Source: Diorhabda sublineata
Taxonomy: Eukaryota > Arthropoda > Insecta > Coleoptera > Chrysomelidae
Reading direction: 5' to 3'
NCBI RefSeq assembly: GCF_026230105.1
Contig: NC_079474.1
Span: forward strand, 3,668,187-3,732,186
Length of the DNA stretch: 64,000 bases
Shown here: one piece after another, positions 22,501 to 37,500 of the stretch
Layout: each line of letters starts with the position of its first letter
Numbering within the stretch: position 1 is the first letter of the stretch
Translations under genes and position numbers: made by a program
The notes under the pieces: model-generated
Database searches by the model: none
Seen by the model: the letters and a program-made list of their open reading frames with translations, nothing else
What the model was told of the DNA's origin: nothing

Positions 22501-25500
22501 CGAAGATTTTGTTATATGGAAGATTTTCTTCGTTATATCGAAGATTTTCTTCGTTATATCGAAGATTTTGTTATATCGAAGATTTTCTTCGTTATATCGA
22601 AGATTTTGTTATATGGAAGATTTTCTTCGTTATATCGAAGATTTTCTTCGTTATATGGAAGATTTTCTTCGTTATCTGGAAGATTTTCTTCGTTATATCG
22701 AAGATTTTCTTCGTTATATCGAAGATTTTCTTCGTTATATCGAAGATTTTCTTCGTTATCTGGAAGATTTTCTTCGTTATATCGAAGATTTTCTTCGTTA
22801 TATCGAAGATTTTCTTCGTTATATCGAAGATTTTCTTCGTTATATCGAAGATTTTCTTCGTTATCTGGAAGATTTTCTTCGTTATATCGAAGATTTTCTT
22901 CGTTATATCGAAGATTTTCTTCGTTATATCGAAGATTTTCTTATATGGAAGATTTTCTTCGTTATATCGAAGATTTTCTTCGTTATCTGGAAGATTTTCT
23001 TCGTTATCTGGAAGATTTTCTTCGTTATATCGAAGATTTTCTTCGTTATATCGAAGATTTTCTTCGTTATCTGGAAGATTTTCTTCGTTATATCGAAGAT
23101 TTTCTTCGTTATATCGAAGATTTTCTTCGTTATATCGAAGATTTTCTTCGTTATATCGAAGATTTTCTTATATGGAAGATTTTCTTCGTTATATCGAAGA
23201 TTTTCTTCGTTATATGGAAGATTTTCTTCGTTATCTGGAAGATTTTCTTCGTTATATCGAAGATTTTCTTCGTTATATCGAAGATTTTCTTATATGGAAG
23301 ATTTTCTTCGTTATATCGAAGATTTTCTTCGTTATCTGGAAGATTTTCTTCGTTATCTGGAAGATTTTCTTCGTTATATCGAAGATTTTCTTCGTTATAT
23401 CGAAGATTTTCTTCGTTATATCGAAGATTTTCTTCGTTATATCGAAGATTTTCTTATATGGAAGATTTTCTTCGTTATATCGAAGATTTTCTTCGTTATA
23501 TCGAAGATTTTCTTCGTTATCTGGAAGATTTTCTTCGTTATCTGGAAGATTTTCTTCGTTATATCGAAGATTTTCTTCGTTATATCGAAGATTTTCTTCG
23601 TTATATCGAAGATTTTCTTCGTTATCTGGAAGATTTTCTTCGTTATATCGAAGATTTTCTTCGTTATATCGAAGATTTTCTTATATGGAAGATTTTCTTC
23701 GTTATATCGAAGATTTTCTTCGTTATATGGAAGATTTTCTTCGTTATATCGAAGATTTTGTTATATGGAAGATTTTTTTCGTTATATGGGTGATTTTCTT
23801 CGTTATATGGGGGATTTTCTTCGTTATATCGAAGATTTTGTTATATGGAAGATTTTCTTCGTTATATCGAAGATTTTCTTTGTTATATGGAAGATTTTCT
23901 TCGTTATATCGAAGATTTTCTTTGTTATATCGAAGATTTTCTTCGTTATATCGAAGATTTTGTTATATGGAACATTTTCTTCGTTATATCCAAGATTTTC
24001 TTCGTTATATCGAAGATTTTCTTCGTTATATCGAAGATTTTCTTCGTTATATCGAAGATTTTCTTTGTTATATGGAAGATTTTCTTTGTTATATCGAAGA
24101 TTTTCTTCGTTATATCGAAGATTTTGTTATATGGAAGATTTTCTTCGTTATATCGAAGATTTTCTTCGTTATATCGAAGATTTTGTTATATGGAAGATTT
24201 TCTTCGTTTTCTGGAAGATTTTCTTCGTTATATCGAAGATTTTCTTCGTTATATCGAAGATTTTCTTCGTTATATCGAAGATTTTCTTCGTTATATGGAA
24301 GATTTTCTTCGTTATCTGGAAGATTTTCTTCGTTATATCGAAGATTTTCTTCGTTATATCGAAGATTTTGTTATATCGAAGATTTTCTTCGTTATATCGA
24401 AGATTTTGTTATATGGAAGATTTTGTTATATCGAAGATTTTCTTCGTTATATCGAAGATTTTCTTTGTTATATCGAAGATTTTGTTATATGGAAGATTTT
24501 CTTCGTTATATCGAAGATTTTCTTCGTTATATCGAAGATTTTGTTATATGGAAGATTTTCTTCGTTATATGGAATATTTTCTTCGTTATATCGAATATTT
24601 TCTTCGTTATATCGAAGATTTTCTTTGTTATATCGAAGATTTTCTTCGTTATATCGAAGATTTTGTTATATGGAAGATTTTGTTATATCGAAGATTTTCT
24701 TCGTTATATCGAAGATTTTCTTTGTTATATGGAAGATTTTCTTTGTTATATCGAAGATTTTCTTCGTTATATCGAAGATTTTCTTCGTTATATCGAAGAT
24801 TTTCTTCGTTATATCGAAGATTTTGTTATATGGAAGATTTTCTTCGTTATATCGAGGATTTTCTTCGTTATATCGAAGATTTTCTTCGTTATATCGAAGA
24901 TTTTCTTCGTTATATCGAAGATTTTGTTATATGGAAGATTTTTTTCGTTATATGGAAGATTTTCTTCGTTATATCGAAGATTTTCTTCGTTATATCGAAG
25001 ATTTTCTTATATCGAAGATTTTCTTCGTTATATCGAAGATTTTCTTCGTTATCTGGAAGACTTTCTTCGTTATCTGGAAGATTTTCTTCGTTATATCGAA
25101 GATTTTCTTCGTTATATCGAAGATTTTCTTCGTTATCTGGAAGATTTTCTTCGTTATATCGAAGATTTTCTTCGTTATATCGAAGATTTTCTTCGTTATA
25201 TCGAAGATTTTCTTATATGGAAGATTTTCTTCGTTATATCGAAGATTTTCTTCGTTATATGGAAGATTTTCTTCGTTATCTGGAAGATTTTCTTCGTTAT
25301 ATCGAAGATTTTGTTATATGGAAGATTTTCTTCGTTATCTGGAAGATTTTCTTCGTTATATCGAAGATTTTCTTCGTTATATCGAAGATTTTCTTCGTTA
25401 TATCGAAGATTTTGTTATATGGAAGATTTTCTTCGTTATATCGAAGATTTTCTTCGTTATATCGAAGATTTTGTTATATGGAAGATTTTCTTCGTTATCT

Positions 25501-28500
25501 GGAAGATTTTCTTCGTTATATCGAAGATTTTCTTCGTTATATCGAAGATTTTCTTCGTTATATCGAAGATTTTCTTCGTTATATGGAAGATTTTCTTCGT
25601 TATATCGAAGATTTTGTTATATCGAAGATTTTCTTCGTTATATCGAAGATTTTGTTATATGGAAGATTTTGTTATATCGAAGATTTTCTTCGTTATATCG
25701 AAGATTTTCTTTGTTATATCGAAGATTTTGTTATATGGAAGATTTTCTTCGTTATATCGAAGATTTTCTTCGTTATATCGAAGATTTTGTTATATGGAAG
25801 ATTTTCTTCGTTATATGGAATATTTTCTTCGTTATATCGAATATTTTCTTCGTTATATCGAAGATTTTCTTTGTTATATCGAAGATTTTCTTCGTTATAT
25901 CGAAGATTTTGTTATATGGAACATTTTCTTCGTTATATCCAAGATTTTCTTCGTTATATCGAAGATTTTCTTCGTTATATCGAAGATTTTGTTATATGGA
26001 AGATTTTGTTATATCGAAGATTTTCTTCGTTATATCGAAGATTTTCTTCGTTATATCGAAGATTTTGTTATATGGAAGATTTTCTTCGTTATATCGAAGA
26101 TTTTCTTCGTTATATCGAAGATTTTCTTCGTTATATCGAAGATTTTCTTCGTTATATCGAAGATTTTCTTTGTTATATGGAAGATTTTCTTTGTTATATC
26201 GAAGATTTTCTTCGTTATATCGAAGATTTTCTTCGTTATATCGAAGATTTTCTTCGTTATATCGAAGATTTTGTTATATGGAAGATTTTCTTCGTTATAT
26301 CGAGGATTTTCTTCGTTATATCGAAGATTTTCTTCGTTATATCGAAGATTTTGTTATATGGAAGATTTTTTTCGTTATATCGAAGATTTTGTTATATGGA
26401 AGATTTTTTTCGTTATATGGGTGATTTTCTTCGTTATATCGAAGATTTTCTTCGTTATATCGAAGATTTTCTTCGTTATATCGAAGATTTTCTTTGTTAT
26501 ATGGAAGATTTTCTTCGTTATATCGAATATTTTCTTCGTTATATCGAAGATTTTCTTCGTTATATCGAAGATTTTCTTCGTTATATCGAAGATTTTGTTA
26601 TATGGAAGATTTTCTTCGTTATATCGAAGATTTTCTTCGTTATATCGAAGATTTTCTTCGTTATATCGAAGATTTTGTTATATGGAAGATTTTCTTCGTT
26701 ATATCGAAGATTTTCTTCGTTATATCGAGGATTTTCTTCGTTATATCGAAGATTTTCTTCGTTATATCGAAGATTTTCTTCGTTATATCGAAGATTTTCT
26801 TTGTTATATGGAAGATTTTCTTTGTTATATCGAAGATTTTCTTCGTTATATCGAAGATTTTCTTCGTTATATCGAAGATTTTCTTCGTTATATCGAAGAT
26901 TTTCTTCGTTATATCGAAGATTTTGTTATATGGAAGATTTTCTTCGTTATATCGAGGATTTTCTTCGTTATATCGAAGATTTTCTTCGTTATATCGAAGA
27001 TTTTCTTTGTTATATGGAAGATTTTCTTCGTTATATCGAAGATTTTGTTATATGGAAGATTTTTTTCGTTATATGGAATATTTTCTTCGTTATATCGAAT
27101 ATTTTCTTCGTTATATCGAAGATTTTCTTCGTTATATCGAAGATTTTCTTTGTTATATGGAAGATTTTTTTCGTTATATGGAAATTTTCTTCGTTATCTG
27201 GAAGATTTCCTTCGTTATATCGAAGATTTTGTTATATGGAAGATTTTTTCGTTATATGGAAGATTTTCTTCGTTATATCGAAGATTTTCTTCGTTATATC
27301 GAAGATTTTCTTCGTTATATCGAAGATTTTCTTCGTTATATCGAAGATTTTCTTTGTTATATGGAAGATTTTCTTTGTTATATCGAAGATTTTCTTCGTT
27401 ATATCGAAGATTTTCTTCGTTATATCGAAGATTTTCTTCGTTATATCGAAGATTTTGTTATATGGAAGATTTTCTTCGTTATATCGGGGATTTTCTTCGT
27501 TATATCGAAGATTTTCTTCGTTATATCGAAGATTTTCTTTGTTATATGGAAGATTTTCTTCGTTATATCGAAGATTTTGTTATATGGAAGATTTTTTTCG
27601 TTATATGGGTGATTTTCTTCGTTATATGGGGGATTTTCTTCGTTATATCGAAGATTTTGTTATATTGAAGATTTTCTTCGTTATCTGGAAGATTTTCTTC
27701 GTTATATCGAAGATTTTGTTATATGGAAGATTTTCTTCGTTATATCGAAGATTTTCTTTGTTATATCGAAGATTTTGTTATATGGAAGATTTTCTTCGTT
27801 ATATGGAATATTTTCTTCGTTATATCGAATATTTTCTTCGTTATATCGAAGATTTTCTTTGTTATATCGAAGATTTTCTTCGTTATATCGAAGATTTTGT
27901 TATATGGAACATTTTCTTCGTTATATCCAAGATTTTCTTCGTTATATCGAAGATTTTCTTCGTTATATCGAAGATTTTCTTCGTTATATCGAAGATTTTG
28001 TTATATGGAAGATTTTGTTATATCGAAGATTTTCTTCGTTATATCGAAGATTTTGTTATATGGAAGATTTTCTTCGTTATATCGAAGATTTTCTTCGTTA
28101 TATCGAAGATTTTCTTCGTTATATCGAAGATTTTCTTCGTTATATCGAAGATTTTGTTATATGGAAGATTTTCTTCGTTATATCGAAGATTTTCTTCGTT
28201 ATATCGAAGATTTTCTTCGTTATATCGAAGATTTTCTTCGTTATATCGAAGATTTTCTTCGTTATATCGAAGATTTTGTTATATGGAAGATTTTCTTCGT
28301 TATATCGAGGATTTTCTTCGTTATATCGAAGATTTTCTTCGTTATATCGAAGATTTTCTTTGTTATATGGAAGATTTTCTTCGTTATATCGAAGATTTTG
28401 TTATATGGAAGATTTTTTTCGTTATATGGAATATTTTCTTCGTTATATCGAATATTTTCTTCGTTATATCGAAGATTTTCTTCGTTATATCGAAGATTTT

Positions 28501-31500
28501 CTTTGTTATATGGAAGATTTTTTTCGTTATATGGAAATTTTCTTCGTTATCTGGAAGATTTCCTTCGTTATATCGAAGATTTTGTTATATGGAAGATTTT
28601 CTTCGTTATATCGAAGATTTTCTTTGTTATATGGAAGATTTTCTTCATTATATCGAAGATTTTGTTATATGGAAGATTTTTTTCGTTATATGGAAGATTT
28701 TCTTCGTTATCTGGAAGATTTTCTTCGTTATATCGAAGATTTTCTTCGTTATATCGAAGATTTTCTTATATGGAAGATTTTCTTCTAGATGGAAACATTT
28801 TTGTATAAATGAATTTCATTTGCCTTTAAAAAAAATTGAACGCTTCAATCGCTTCTTCGGGTGTACAAAAATATTGATTTCGCAATTTATTTTTGATCTG
28901 GGGGTAAAAGAAGAAATCATTGAGTGTCAAACAAGGACTGTACGGTGGATGACCCATCAATTCGATGTTTCGATTATTCAAAAGCGTTTCTTTTCGATGT
29001 GAGAGAGTTTGTATTGTAGTGGCGTCTTCTGCGATTGGTTTTCCTGATAAACAAATGTTGGCAGCTGGTAGTAATTAACCATTCTACGTTGCTCTAATGG
29101 AACGGTGGCGACAAGTGCAGTTGTTTCGAAAAAACAGCGAAACACGACGGCTCCAGATGATGCTCCGTCACCAAAAGTCGAAGCGCATTGATCGGCACTA
29201 CTTTTGTTTCATTTGACATATTCACTTTAGTGTTGCCATATCTCAAAACTTAAGTAATAAATCTCGTATATATAAATGAAATAAATAAAAACGTGATTAA
29301 AAACTTACCTGGACATCTTTGTTGAGAGATAAACAATACAAAGAAAAACTTAACGCAGTTGCAGTCGTATCATGTCCCTGTAAATGAGAAACATTAAGTT
29401 ATGTTAGTGACAAGAATAGTAATTTCTTGACTCATGTTTAGTAGTACTTAGTGGGTCTAAGTGAAAAGGAAATCCACAAGTCATAAGTGTTGTAGCGACT
29501 ATGCTGATAAGCTACGTCATCAGCGCCGATAGCATGACTGGAGAATAGTTTTAATAAAGTACTGATATATTTTCACGAATTTTGTGAACAGATGAAGCGA
29601 CATTTCATAGTAAACTTAGAGTAAATTGTTATAATATGCACTACTGGTTCTAAACGAGTCCCCATTGGGTGTCTGATCATGTCTAGGCGTACAAATAATT
29701 CGATGAAACAATTCATGGAGGATGAATGAAATTAGATTTTTTAATAAACGAATCGCTACTTCTTTTAGAAGACAAATCCTCAGCCATTCATCGTGAAAAA
29801 ATATTCTTTCCAGAGATCGAAAACTTCATGATGGCTATCCGGGATCAAGTTATTAATACTAATAATTGCAAAAAATGCTCTAGACGTTCATAAATGTCAA
29901 AGATAGTTCAACTTGTTGTGCATACAATGAATTTTTTTTCACGCCGAACGTCTAAAATTTAACCTCACTTTATTAGAATAGTTTGTAGTTGTACATGGTA
30001 ATGTTTTAAAGTCAGATAAAATTTGACGTTTTGACTTTTCGTTTTGTCAAATTTCATCTACTCTTAAAAATTTGTCAAAAAGAAAAGTCGAAACGTCAAA
30101 TTCTATCTTTCTTTCAAAAACTATTAAAGAAAAACTAATTTCAAAACAGAATAGACCTGAAATCAAGAACATACTTTTTGAAAGAAAGATAAAATTTGAC
30201 GTTTTGACTTTTCTTTTTGTCAAATTTCATCTACTCTTAAAAATTTGTCAAAAAGAAAAGTCGAAACGTCAAATTCTATCTTTCTTTCAAAAACTATTAA
30301 AGAAAACTTATTTCAAAACAGAATAGACCTGAAATCAAGAATATACTTTTTGAAAGAAAGATAAAATTTGACGTTTCGACTTTTCTTTTTGACAAATTTT
30401 ATCTACTTTCAAAAATTTGACTAAAAGAAAAGTCGAAACATCAAATTCTATCTTTCTTCCAAAAACTATTAAAGAAAAACTAATTTCAAAACAGAATAGC
30501 CCTGAAATCAAGAACATACTTTTTGAAAGAAAGATAAAATTTGACGTTTCGACTTTTCTTTTTGACAAATTTTATCTACTTTCAAAAATTTGACTAAAAG
30601 AAAAGTCGAAACATCAAATTCTATCTTTCTTCCAAAAACTATTAAAGAAAAACTAATTTCAAAACAGAATAGACCTGAAATCAAGAACATACTTTTTGAA
30701 AGAAAGATAAAATTTGACGTTTTGACTTTTCTTTTTGTCAAATTTCATCTACTCTTAAAAATTTGTCAAAAAGAAAAGTCGAAACGTCAAATTCTATCTT
30801 TCTTTCAAAAACTATTAAAGAAAACTAATTTCAAAACAGAATAGCCCTGAAATCAAGAACATACTTTTTGAAAGAAAGATAAAATTTGACGTTTCGACTT
30901 TTCTTTTTGACAAATTTTATCTACTTTCAAAAATTTGACTAAAAGAAAAGTCGAAACATCAAATTCTATCTTTCTTCCAAAAACTATTAAAGAAAAACTA
31001 ATTTCAAAACAGAATAGACCTGAAATCAAGAACATACTTTTTGAAAGAAAGATAAAATTTGACGTTTTGACTTTTCTTTTTGTCAAATTTCATCTACTCT
31101 TAAAAATTTGTCAAAAAGAAAAGTCGAAACGTCAAATTCTATCTTTCTTTCAAAAACTATTAAAGAAAACTAATTTCAAAACAGAATAGACCTGAAATCA
31201 AGAATATACTTTTTGAAAGAAAGATAAAATTTGACGTTTCGACTTTTCTTTTTGACAAATTTTATCTACTTTCAAAAATTTGACTAAAAGAAAAGTCGAA
31301 ACATCAAATTCTATCTTTCTTCCAAAAACTATTAAAGAAAAACTAATTTCAAAACAGAATAGCCCTGAAATCAAGAACATACTTTTTGAAAGAAAGATAA
31401 AATTTGACGTTTCGACTTTTCTTTTTGACAAATTTTATCTACTTTCAAAAATTTGACTAAAAGAAAAGTCGAAACATCAAATTCTATCTTTCTTCCAAAA

Positions 31501-34500
31501 ACTATTAAAGAAAAACTAATTTCAAAACAGAATAGACCTGAAATCAAGAACATAATTTTTTAAAGAAAGATAAAATTTGACATTTCGACTTTTCTTTTTG
31601 ACAAATTTTATCTACTTTCAAAAATTTGACTAAAAGAAAAGTCGAAACGTCAAATTCTATCTTTCTTTCAAAAACTATTAAAGAAAACTAATTTCAAAAC
31701 AAAATAGACCTGAAATCAAGAACATAATTTTTTAAAGAAAGATAAAATTTGACATTTCGACTTTTCTTTTTGACAAATTTTATCTACTTTCAAAAATTTG
31801 ACTAAAAGAAAAGTCGAAACATCAAATTCTATCTTTCTTTCAAAAACTATTAAAGAAAACTAATTTCAAAACAAAATAGACCTGAAATCAAGAACATAAT
31901 TTTTTAAAGAAAGATAAAATTTGACATTTCGACTTTTCTTTTTGACAAATTTTATCTACTTTCAAAAATTTGACTAAAAGAAAAGTCGAAACGTCAAATT
32001 CTATCTTTCTTTCAAAAACTATTAAAGAAAAACTAATTTCAAAACAAAATAGACCTGAAATCAAGAACATAATTTTTTAAAGAAAGATAAAATTTGACAT
32101 TTCGACTTTTCTTTTTGACAAATTTTATCTACTTTCAAAAATTTGACTAAAAGAAAAGTCGAAACGTCAAATTCTATCTTTCTTTCAAAAACTATTAAAG
32201 AAAACTAATTTCAAAACAAAATAGACCTGAAATCAAGAACATAATTTTTTAAAGAAAGATAAAATTTGACATTTCGACTTTTCTTTTTGACAAATTTTAT
32301 CTACTTTCAAAAATTTGACTAAAAGAAAAGTCGAAACATCAAATTCTATCTTTCTTTCAAAAACTATTAAAGAAAACTAATTTCAAAACAGAATAGACCT
32401 GAAATCAAGAACATAATTTTTTAAAGAAAGATAAAATTTGACATTTCGACTTTTCTTTTTGACAAATTTTATCTACTTTCAAAAATTTGACTAAAAGAAA
32501 AGTCGAAACGTCAAATTCTATCTTTCTTTCAAAAACTATTAAAGAAAAACTAATTTCAAAACAGAATAGACCTGAAATCAAGAACATAATTTTTTAAAGA
32601 AAGATAAAATTTGACATTTCGACTTTTCTTTTTGACAAATTTTATCTACTTTCAAAAATTTGACTAAAAGAAAAGTCGAAACGTCAAATTCTATCTTTCT
32701 TTCAAAAACTATTAAAGAAAACTAATTTCAAAACAAAATAGACCTGAAATCAAGAACATAATTTTTTAAAGAAAGATAAAATTTGACATTTCGACTTTTC
32801 TTTTTGACAAATTTTATCTACTTTCAAAAATTTGACTAAAAGAAAAGTCGAAACGTCAAATTCTATCTTTCTTTCAAAAACTATTAAAGAAAACTAATTT
32901 CAAAACAGAATAGACCTGAAATCAAGAACATAATTTTTTAAAGAAAGATAAAATTTGACATTTCGACTTTTCTTTTTGACAAATTTTATCTACTTTCAAA
33001 AATTTGACTAAAAGAAAAGTCGAAACGTCAAATTCTATCTTTCTTTCAAAAACTATTAAAGAAAACTAATTTCAAAACAGAATAGACCTGAAATCAAGAA
33101 CATAATTTTTTAAAGAAAGATAAAATTTGACATTTCGACTTTTCGTTTTGTCAAATTTCATCTACACTTAAAAATTTGACTAAAAGAAAAGTCGAAACGT
33201 CAAATTCTATCTTTCTTTCAAAAACTATTAAAGAAAAACTAATTTCAAAACAGAATAGACCTGAAATCAAGAACATAATTTTTTAAAGAAAGATAAAATT
33301 TGACATTTCGACTTTTCTTTTTGACAAATTTTATCTACTTTCAAAAATTTGACTAAAAGAAAAGTCGAAACGTCAAATTCTATCTTTCTTTCAAAAACTA
33401 TTAAAGAAAACTAATTTCAAAACAAAATAGACCTGAAATCAAGAACATAATTTTTTAAAGAAAGATAAAATTTGACATTTCGACTTTTCTTTTTGACAAA
33501 TTTTATCTACTTTCAAAAATTTGACTAAAAGAAAAGTCGAAACGTCAAATTCTATCTTTCTTTCAAAAACTATTAAAGAAAAACTAATTTCAAAACAGAG
33601 TAGACCTGAAATCAAGAACATAATTTTTTAAAGAAAGATAAAATTTGACATTTCGACTTTTCTTTTTGACAAATTTTATCTACTTTCAAAAATTTGACTA
33701 AAAGAAAAGTCGAAACGTCAAATTCTATCTTTCTTTCAAAAACTATTAAAGAAAACTAATTTCAAAACAAAATAGACCTGAAATCAAGAACATAATTTTT
33801 TAAAGAAAGATAAAATTTGACATTTCGACTTTTCGTTTTGACAAATTTCATCTACACTTAAAAATTTGACTAAAAGAAAAGTCGAAACGTCAAATTCTAT
33901 CTTTCTTTCAAAAACTATTAAAGAAAAACTAATTTCAAAACAGAATAGACCTGAAATCAAGAACATAATTTTTTAAAGAAAGATAAAATTTGACATTTCG
34001 ACTTTTCGTTTTGTCAAATTTCATCTACACTTAAAAATTTGACTAAAAGAAAAGTCGAAACGTCAAATTCTATCTTTCTTTCAAAAACTATTAAAGAAAA
34101 ACTAATTTCAAAACAAAATAGACCTGAAATCAAGAACATAATTTTTTAAAGAAAGATAAAATTTGACATTTCGACTTTTCGTTTTGTCAAATTTCATCTA
34201 CACTTAAAAATTTGACTAAAAGAAAAGTCGAAACGTCAAATTCTATCTTTCTTTCAAAAACTATTAAAGAAAAACTAATTTCAAAACAGAATAGACCTGA
34301 AATCAAGAACATAATTTTTTAAAGAAAGATAAAATTTGACATTTCGACTTTTCGTTTTGTCAAATTTCATCTACACTTAAAAATTTGACTAAAAGAAAAG
34401 TCGAAACGTCAAATTCTATCTTTCTTTCAAAAACTATTAAAGAAAAACTAATTTCAAAACAAAATAGACCTGAAATCAAGAACATAATTTTTTAAAGAAA

Positions 34501-37500
34501 GATAAAATTTGACATTTCGACTTTTCGTTTTGTCAAATTTCATCTACACTTAAAAATTTGACTAAAAGAAAAGTCGAAACGTCAAATTCTATCTTTCTTT
34601 CAAAAACTATTAAAGAAAAACTAATTTCAAAACAGAATAGACCTGAAATCAAGAACATAATTTTTTAAAGAAAGATAAAATTTGACATTTCGACTTTTCT
34701 TTTTGACAAATTTTATCTACTTTTAAAAATTTGACTAAAAGAAAAGTCGAAACGTCAAATTCTATCTTTCTTTCAAAAACTATTAAAGAAAACTAATTTC
34801 AAAACAGAATAGACCTGAAATCAAGAACATAATTTTTTAAAGAAAGATAAAATTTGACATTTCGACTTTTCGTTTTGTCAAATTTCATCTACACTTAAAA
34901 ATTTGACTAAAAGAAAAGTCGAAACGTCAAATTCTATCTTTCTTTCAAAAACTATTAAAGAAAAACTAATTTCAAAACAGAATAGACCTGAAATCAAGAA
35001 CATAATTTTTTAAAGAAAGATAAAATTTGACATTTCGACTTTTCTTTTTGACAAATTTTATCTACTTTCAAAAATTTGACTAAAAGAAAAGTCGAAACGT
35101 CAAATTCTATCTTTCTTTCAAAAACTATTAAAGAAAACTAATTTCAAAACAAAATAGACCTGAAATCAAGAACATAATTTTTTAAAGAAAGATAAAATTT
35201 GACATTTCGACTTTTCTTTTTGACAAATTTTATCTACTTTCAAAAATTTGACTAAAAGAAAAGTCGAAACGTCAAATTCTATCTTTCTTTCAAAAACTAT
35301 TAAAGAAAAACTAATTTCAAAACAGAATAGACCTGAAATCAAGAACATAATTTTTTAAAGAAAGATAAAATTTGACATTTCGACTTTTCTTTTTGACAAA
35401 TTTTATCTACTTTCAAAAAATTGACTAAAAGAAAAGTCGAAACGTCAAATTCTATCTTTCTTTCAAAAACTATTAAAGAAAAACTAATTTCAAAACAGAA
35501 TAGACCTGAAATCAAGAACATAATTTTTTAAAGAAAGATAAAATTTGACATTTCGACTTTTCTTTTTGACAAATTTTATCTACTTTCAAAAATTTGACTA
35601 AAAGAAAAGTCGAAACGTCAAATTCTATCTTTCTTTCAAAAACTATTAAAGAAAACTAATTTCAAAACAGAATAGACCTGAAATCAAGAACATAATTTTT
35701 TAAAGAAAGATAAAATTTGACGTTTTGACTTTTCTTTTTGTCAAATTTCATCTACTTTCAAAAATTTGACAAAAAGAAAAGTCGAAACATCAAATTCTAT
35801 CTTTCTTTCAAAAACTATTGAAGAAAACTAATTTCAAAACAGAATAGACCTGAAATCAAGAACATAATTTTTTAAAGAAAGATAAAATTTGACATTTCGA
35901 CTTTTCTTTTTGACAAATTTTATCTACTTTCAAAAATTTGACTAAAAGAAAAGTCGAAACGTCAAATTCTATCTTTCTTTCAAAAACTATTAAAGAAAAC
36001 TAATTTCAAAACAGAATAGACCTGAAATCAAGAACATAATTTTTTAAAGAAAGATAAAATTTGACATTTCGACTTTTCTTTTTGACAAATTTTATCTACT
36101 TTCAAAAATTTGACTAAAAGAAAAGTCGAAACGTCAAATTCTATCTTTCTTTCAAAAACTATTAAAGAAAACTAATTTCAAAACAGAATAGACCTGAAAT
36201 CAAGAACATAATTTTTTAAAGAAAGATAAAATTTGACGTTTTGACTTTTCTTTTTGTCAAATTTCATCTACTTTCAAAAATTTGACAAAAAGAAAAGTCG
36301 AAACATCAAATTCTATCTTTCTTTCAAAAACTATTGAAGAAAACTAATTTCAAAACAGAATAGACCTGAAATCAAGAACATAATTTTTTAAAGAAAGATA
36401 AAATTTGACATTTCGACTTTTCTTTTTGACAAATTTTATCTACTTTCAAAAATTTGACTAAAAGAAAAGTCGAAACGTCAAATTCTATCTTTCTTTCAAA
36501 AACTATTAAAGAAAACTAATTTCAAAACAGAATAGACCTGAAATCAAGAACATAATTTTTTAAAGAAAGATAAAATTTGACGTTTTGACTTTTCTTTTTG
36601 TCAAATTTCATCTACTTTCAAAAATTTGACAAAAAGAAAAGTCGAAACATCAAATTCTATCTTTCTTTCAAAAACTATTGAAGAAAACTAATTTCAAAAC
36701 AGAATAGACCTGAAATCAAGAACATAATTTTTTAAAGAAAGATAAAATTTGACATTTCGACTTTTCTTTTTGACAAATTTTATCTACTTTCAAAAATTTG
36801 ACTAAAAGAAAAGTCGAAACGTCAAATTCTATCTTTCTTTCAAAAACTATTAAAGAAAACTAATTTCAAAACAGAATAGACCTGAAATCAAGAACATAAT
36901 TTTTTAAAGAAAGATAAAATTTGACATTTCGACTTTTCTTTTTGACAAATTTTATCTACTTTCAAAAATTTGACTAAAAGAAAAGTCGAAACGTCAAATT
37001 CTATCTTTCTTTCAAAAACTATTAAAGAAAACTAATTTCAAAACAGAATAGACCTGAAATCAAGAACATAATTTTTTAAAGAAAGATAAAATTTGACATT
37101 TCGACTTTTCTTTTTGACAAATTTCATCTACTCTTAAAAATTTGACTAAAAGAAAAGTCGAAACGTCAAATTCTATCTTTCTTTCAAAAACTATTAAAGA
37201 AAAACTAATTTCAAAACAGAATAGACCTGAAATCAAGAACATAATTTTTTAAAGAAAGATAAAATTTGACATTTCGACTTTTCTTTTTGACAAATTTTAT
37301 CTACTTTCAAAAATTTGACTAGAAGAAAAGTCGAAACGTCAAATTCTATCTTTCTTTCAAAAACTATTAAAGAAAAACTAATTTCAAAACAGAATAGACC
37401 TGAAATCAAGAACATAATTTTTTAAAGAAAGATAAAATTTGACATTTCGACTTTTCTTTTTGACAAATTTTATCTACTTTCAAAAATTTGACTAAAAGAA

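Noticed and set aside
20140..28786. CRISPR array
   Set aside because: Units are contiguous with no unique spacers, and the window is eukaryotic.
20042..29002. Single 2,986-codon protein-coding gene, with shorter overlapping ones in other frames
   Set aside because: Three forward frames are all open because the repeat unit lacks stops; the frame passes through hundreds of register shifts, begins in unrelated sequence, ends in a mariner remnant, and lies in an intron of the P450 on the opposite strand.
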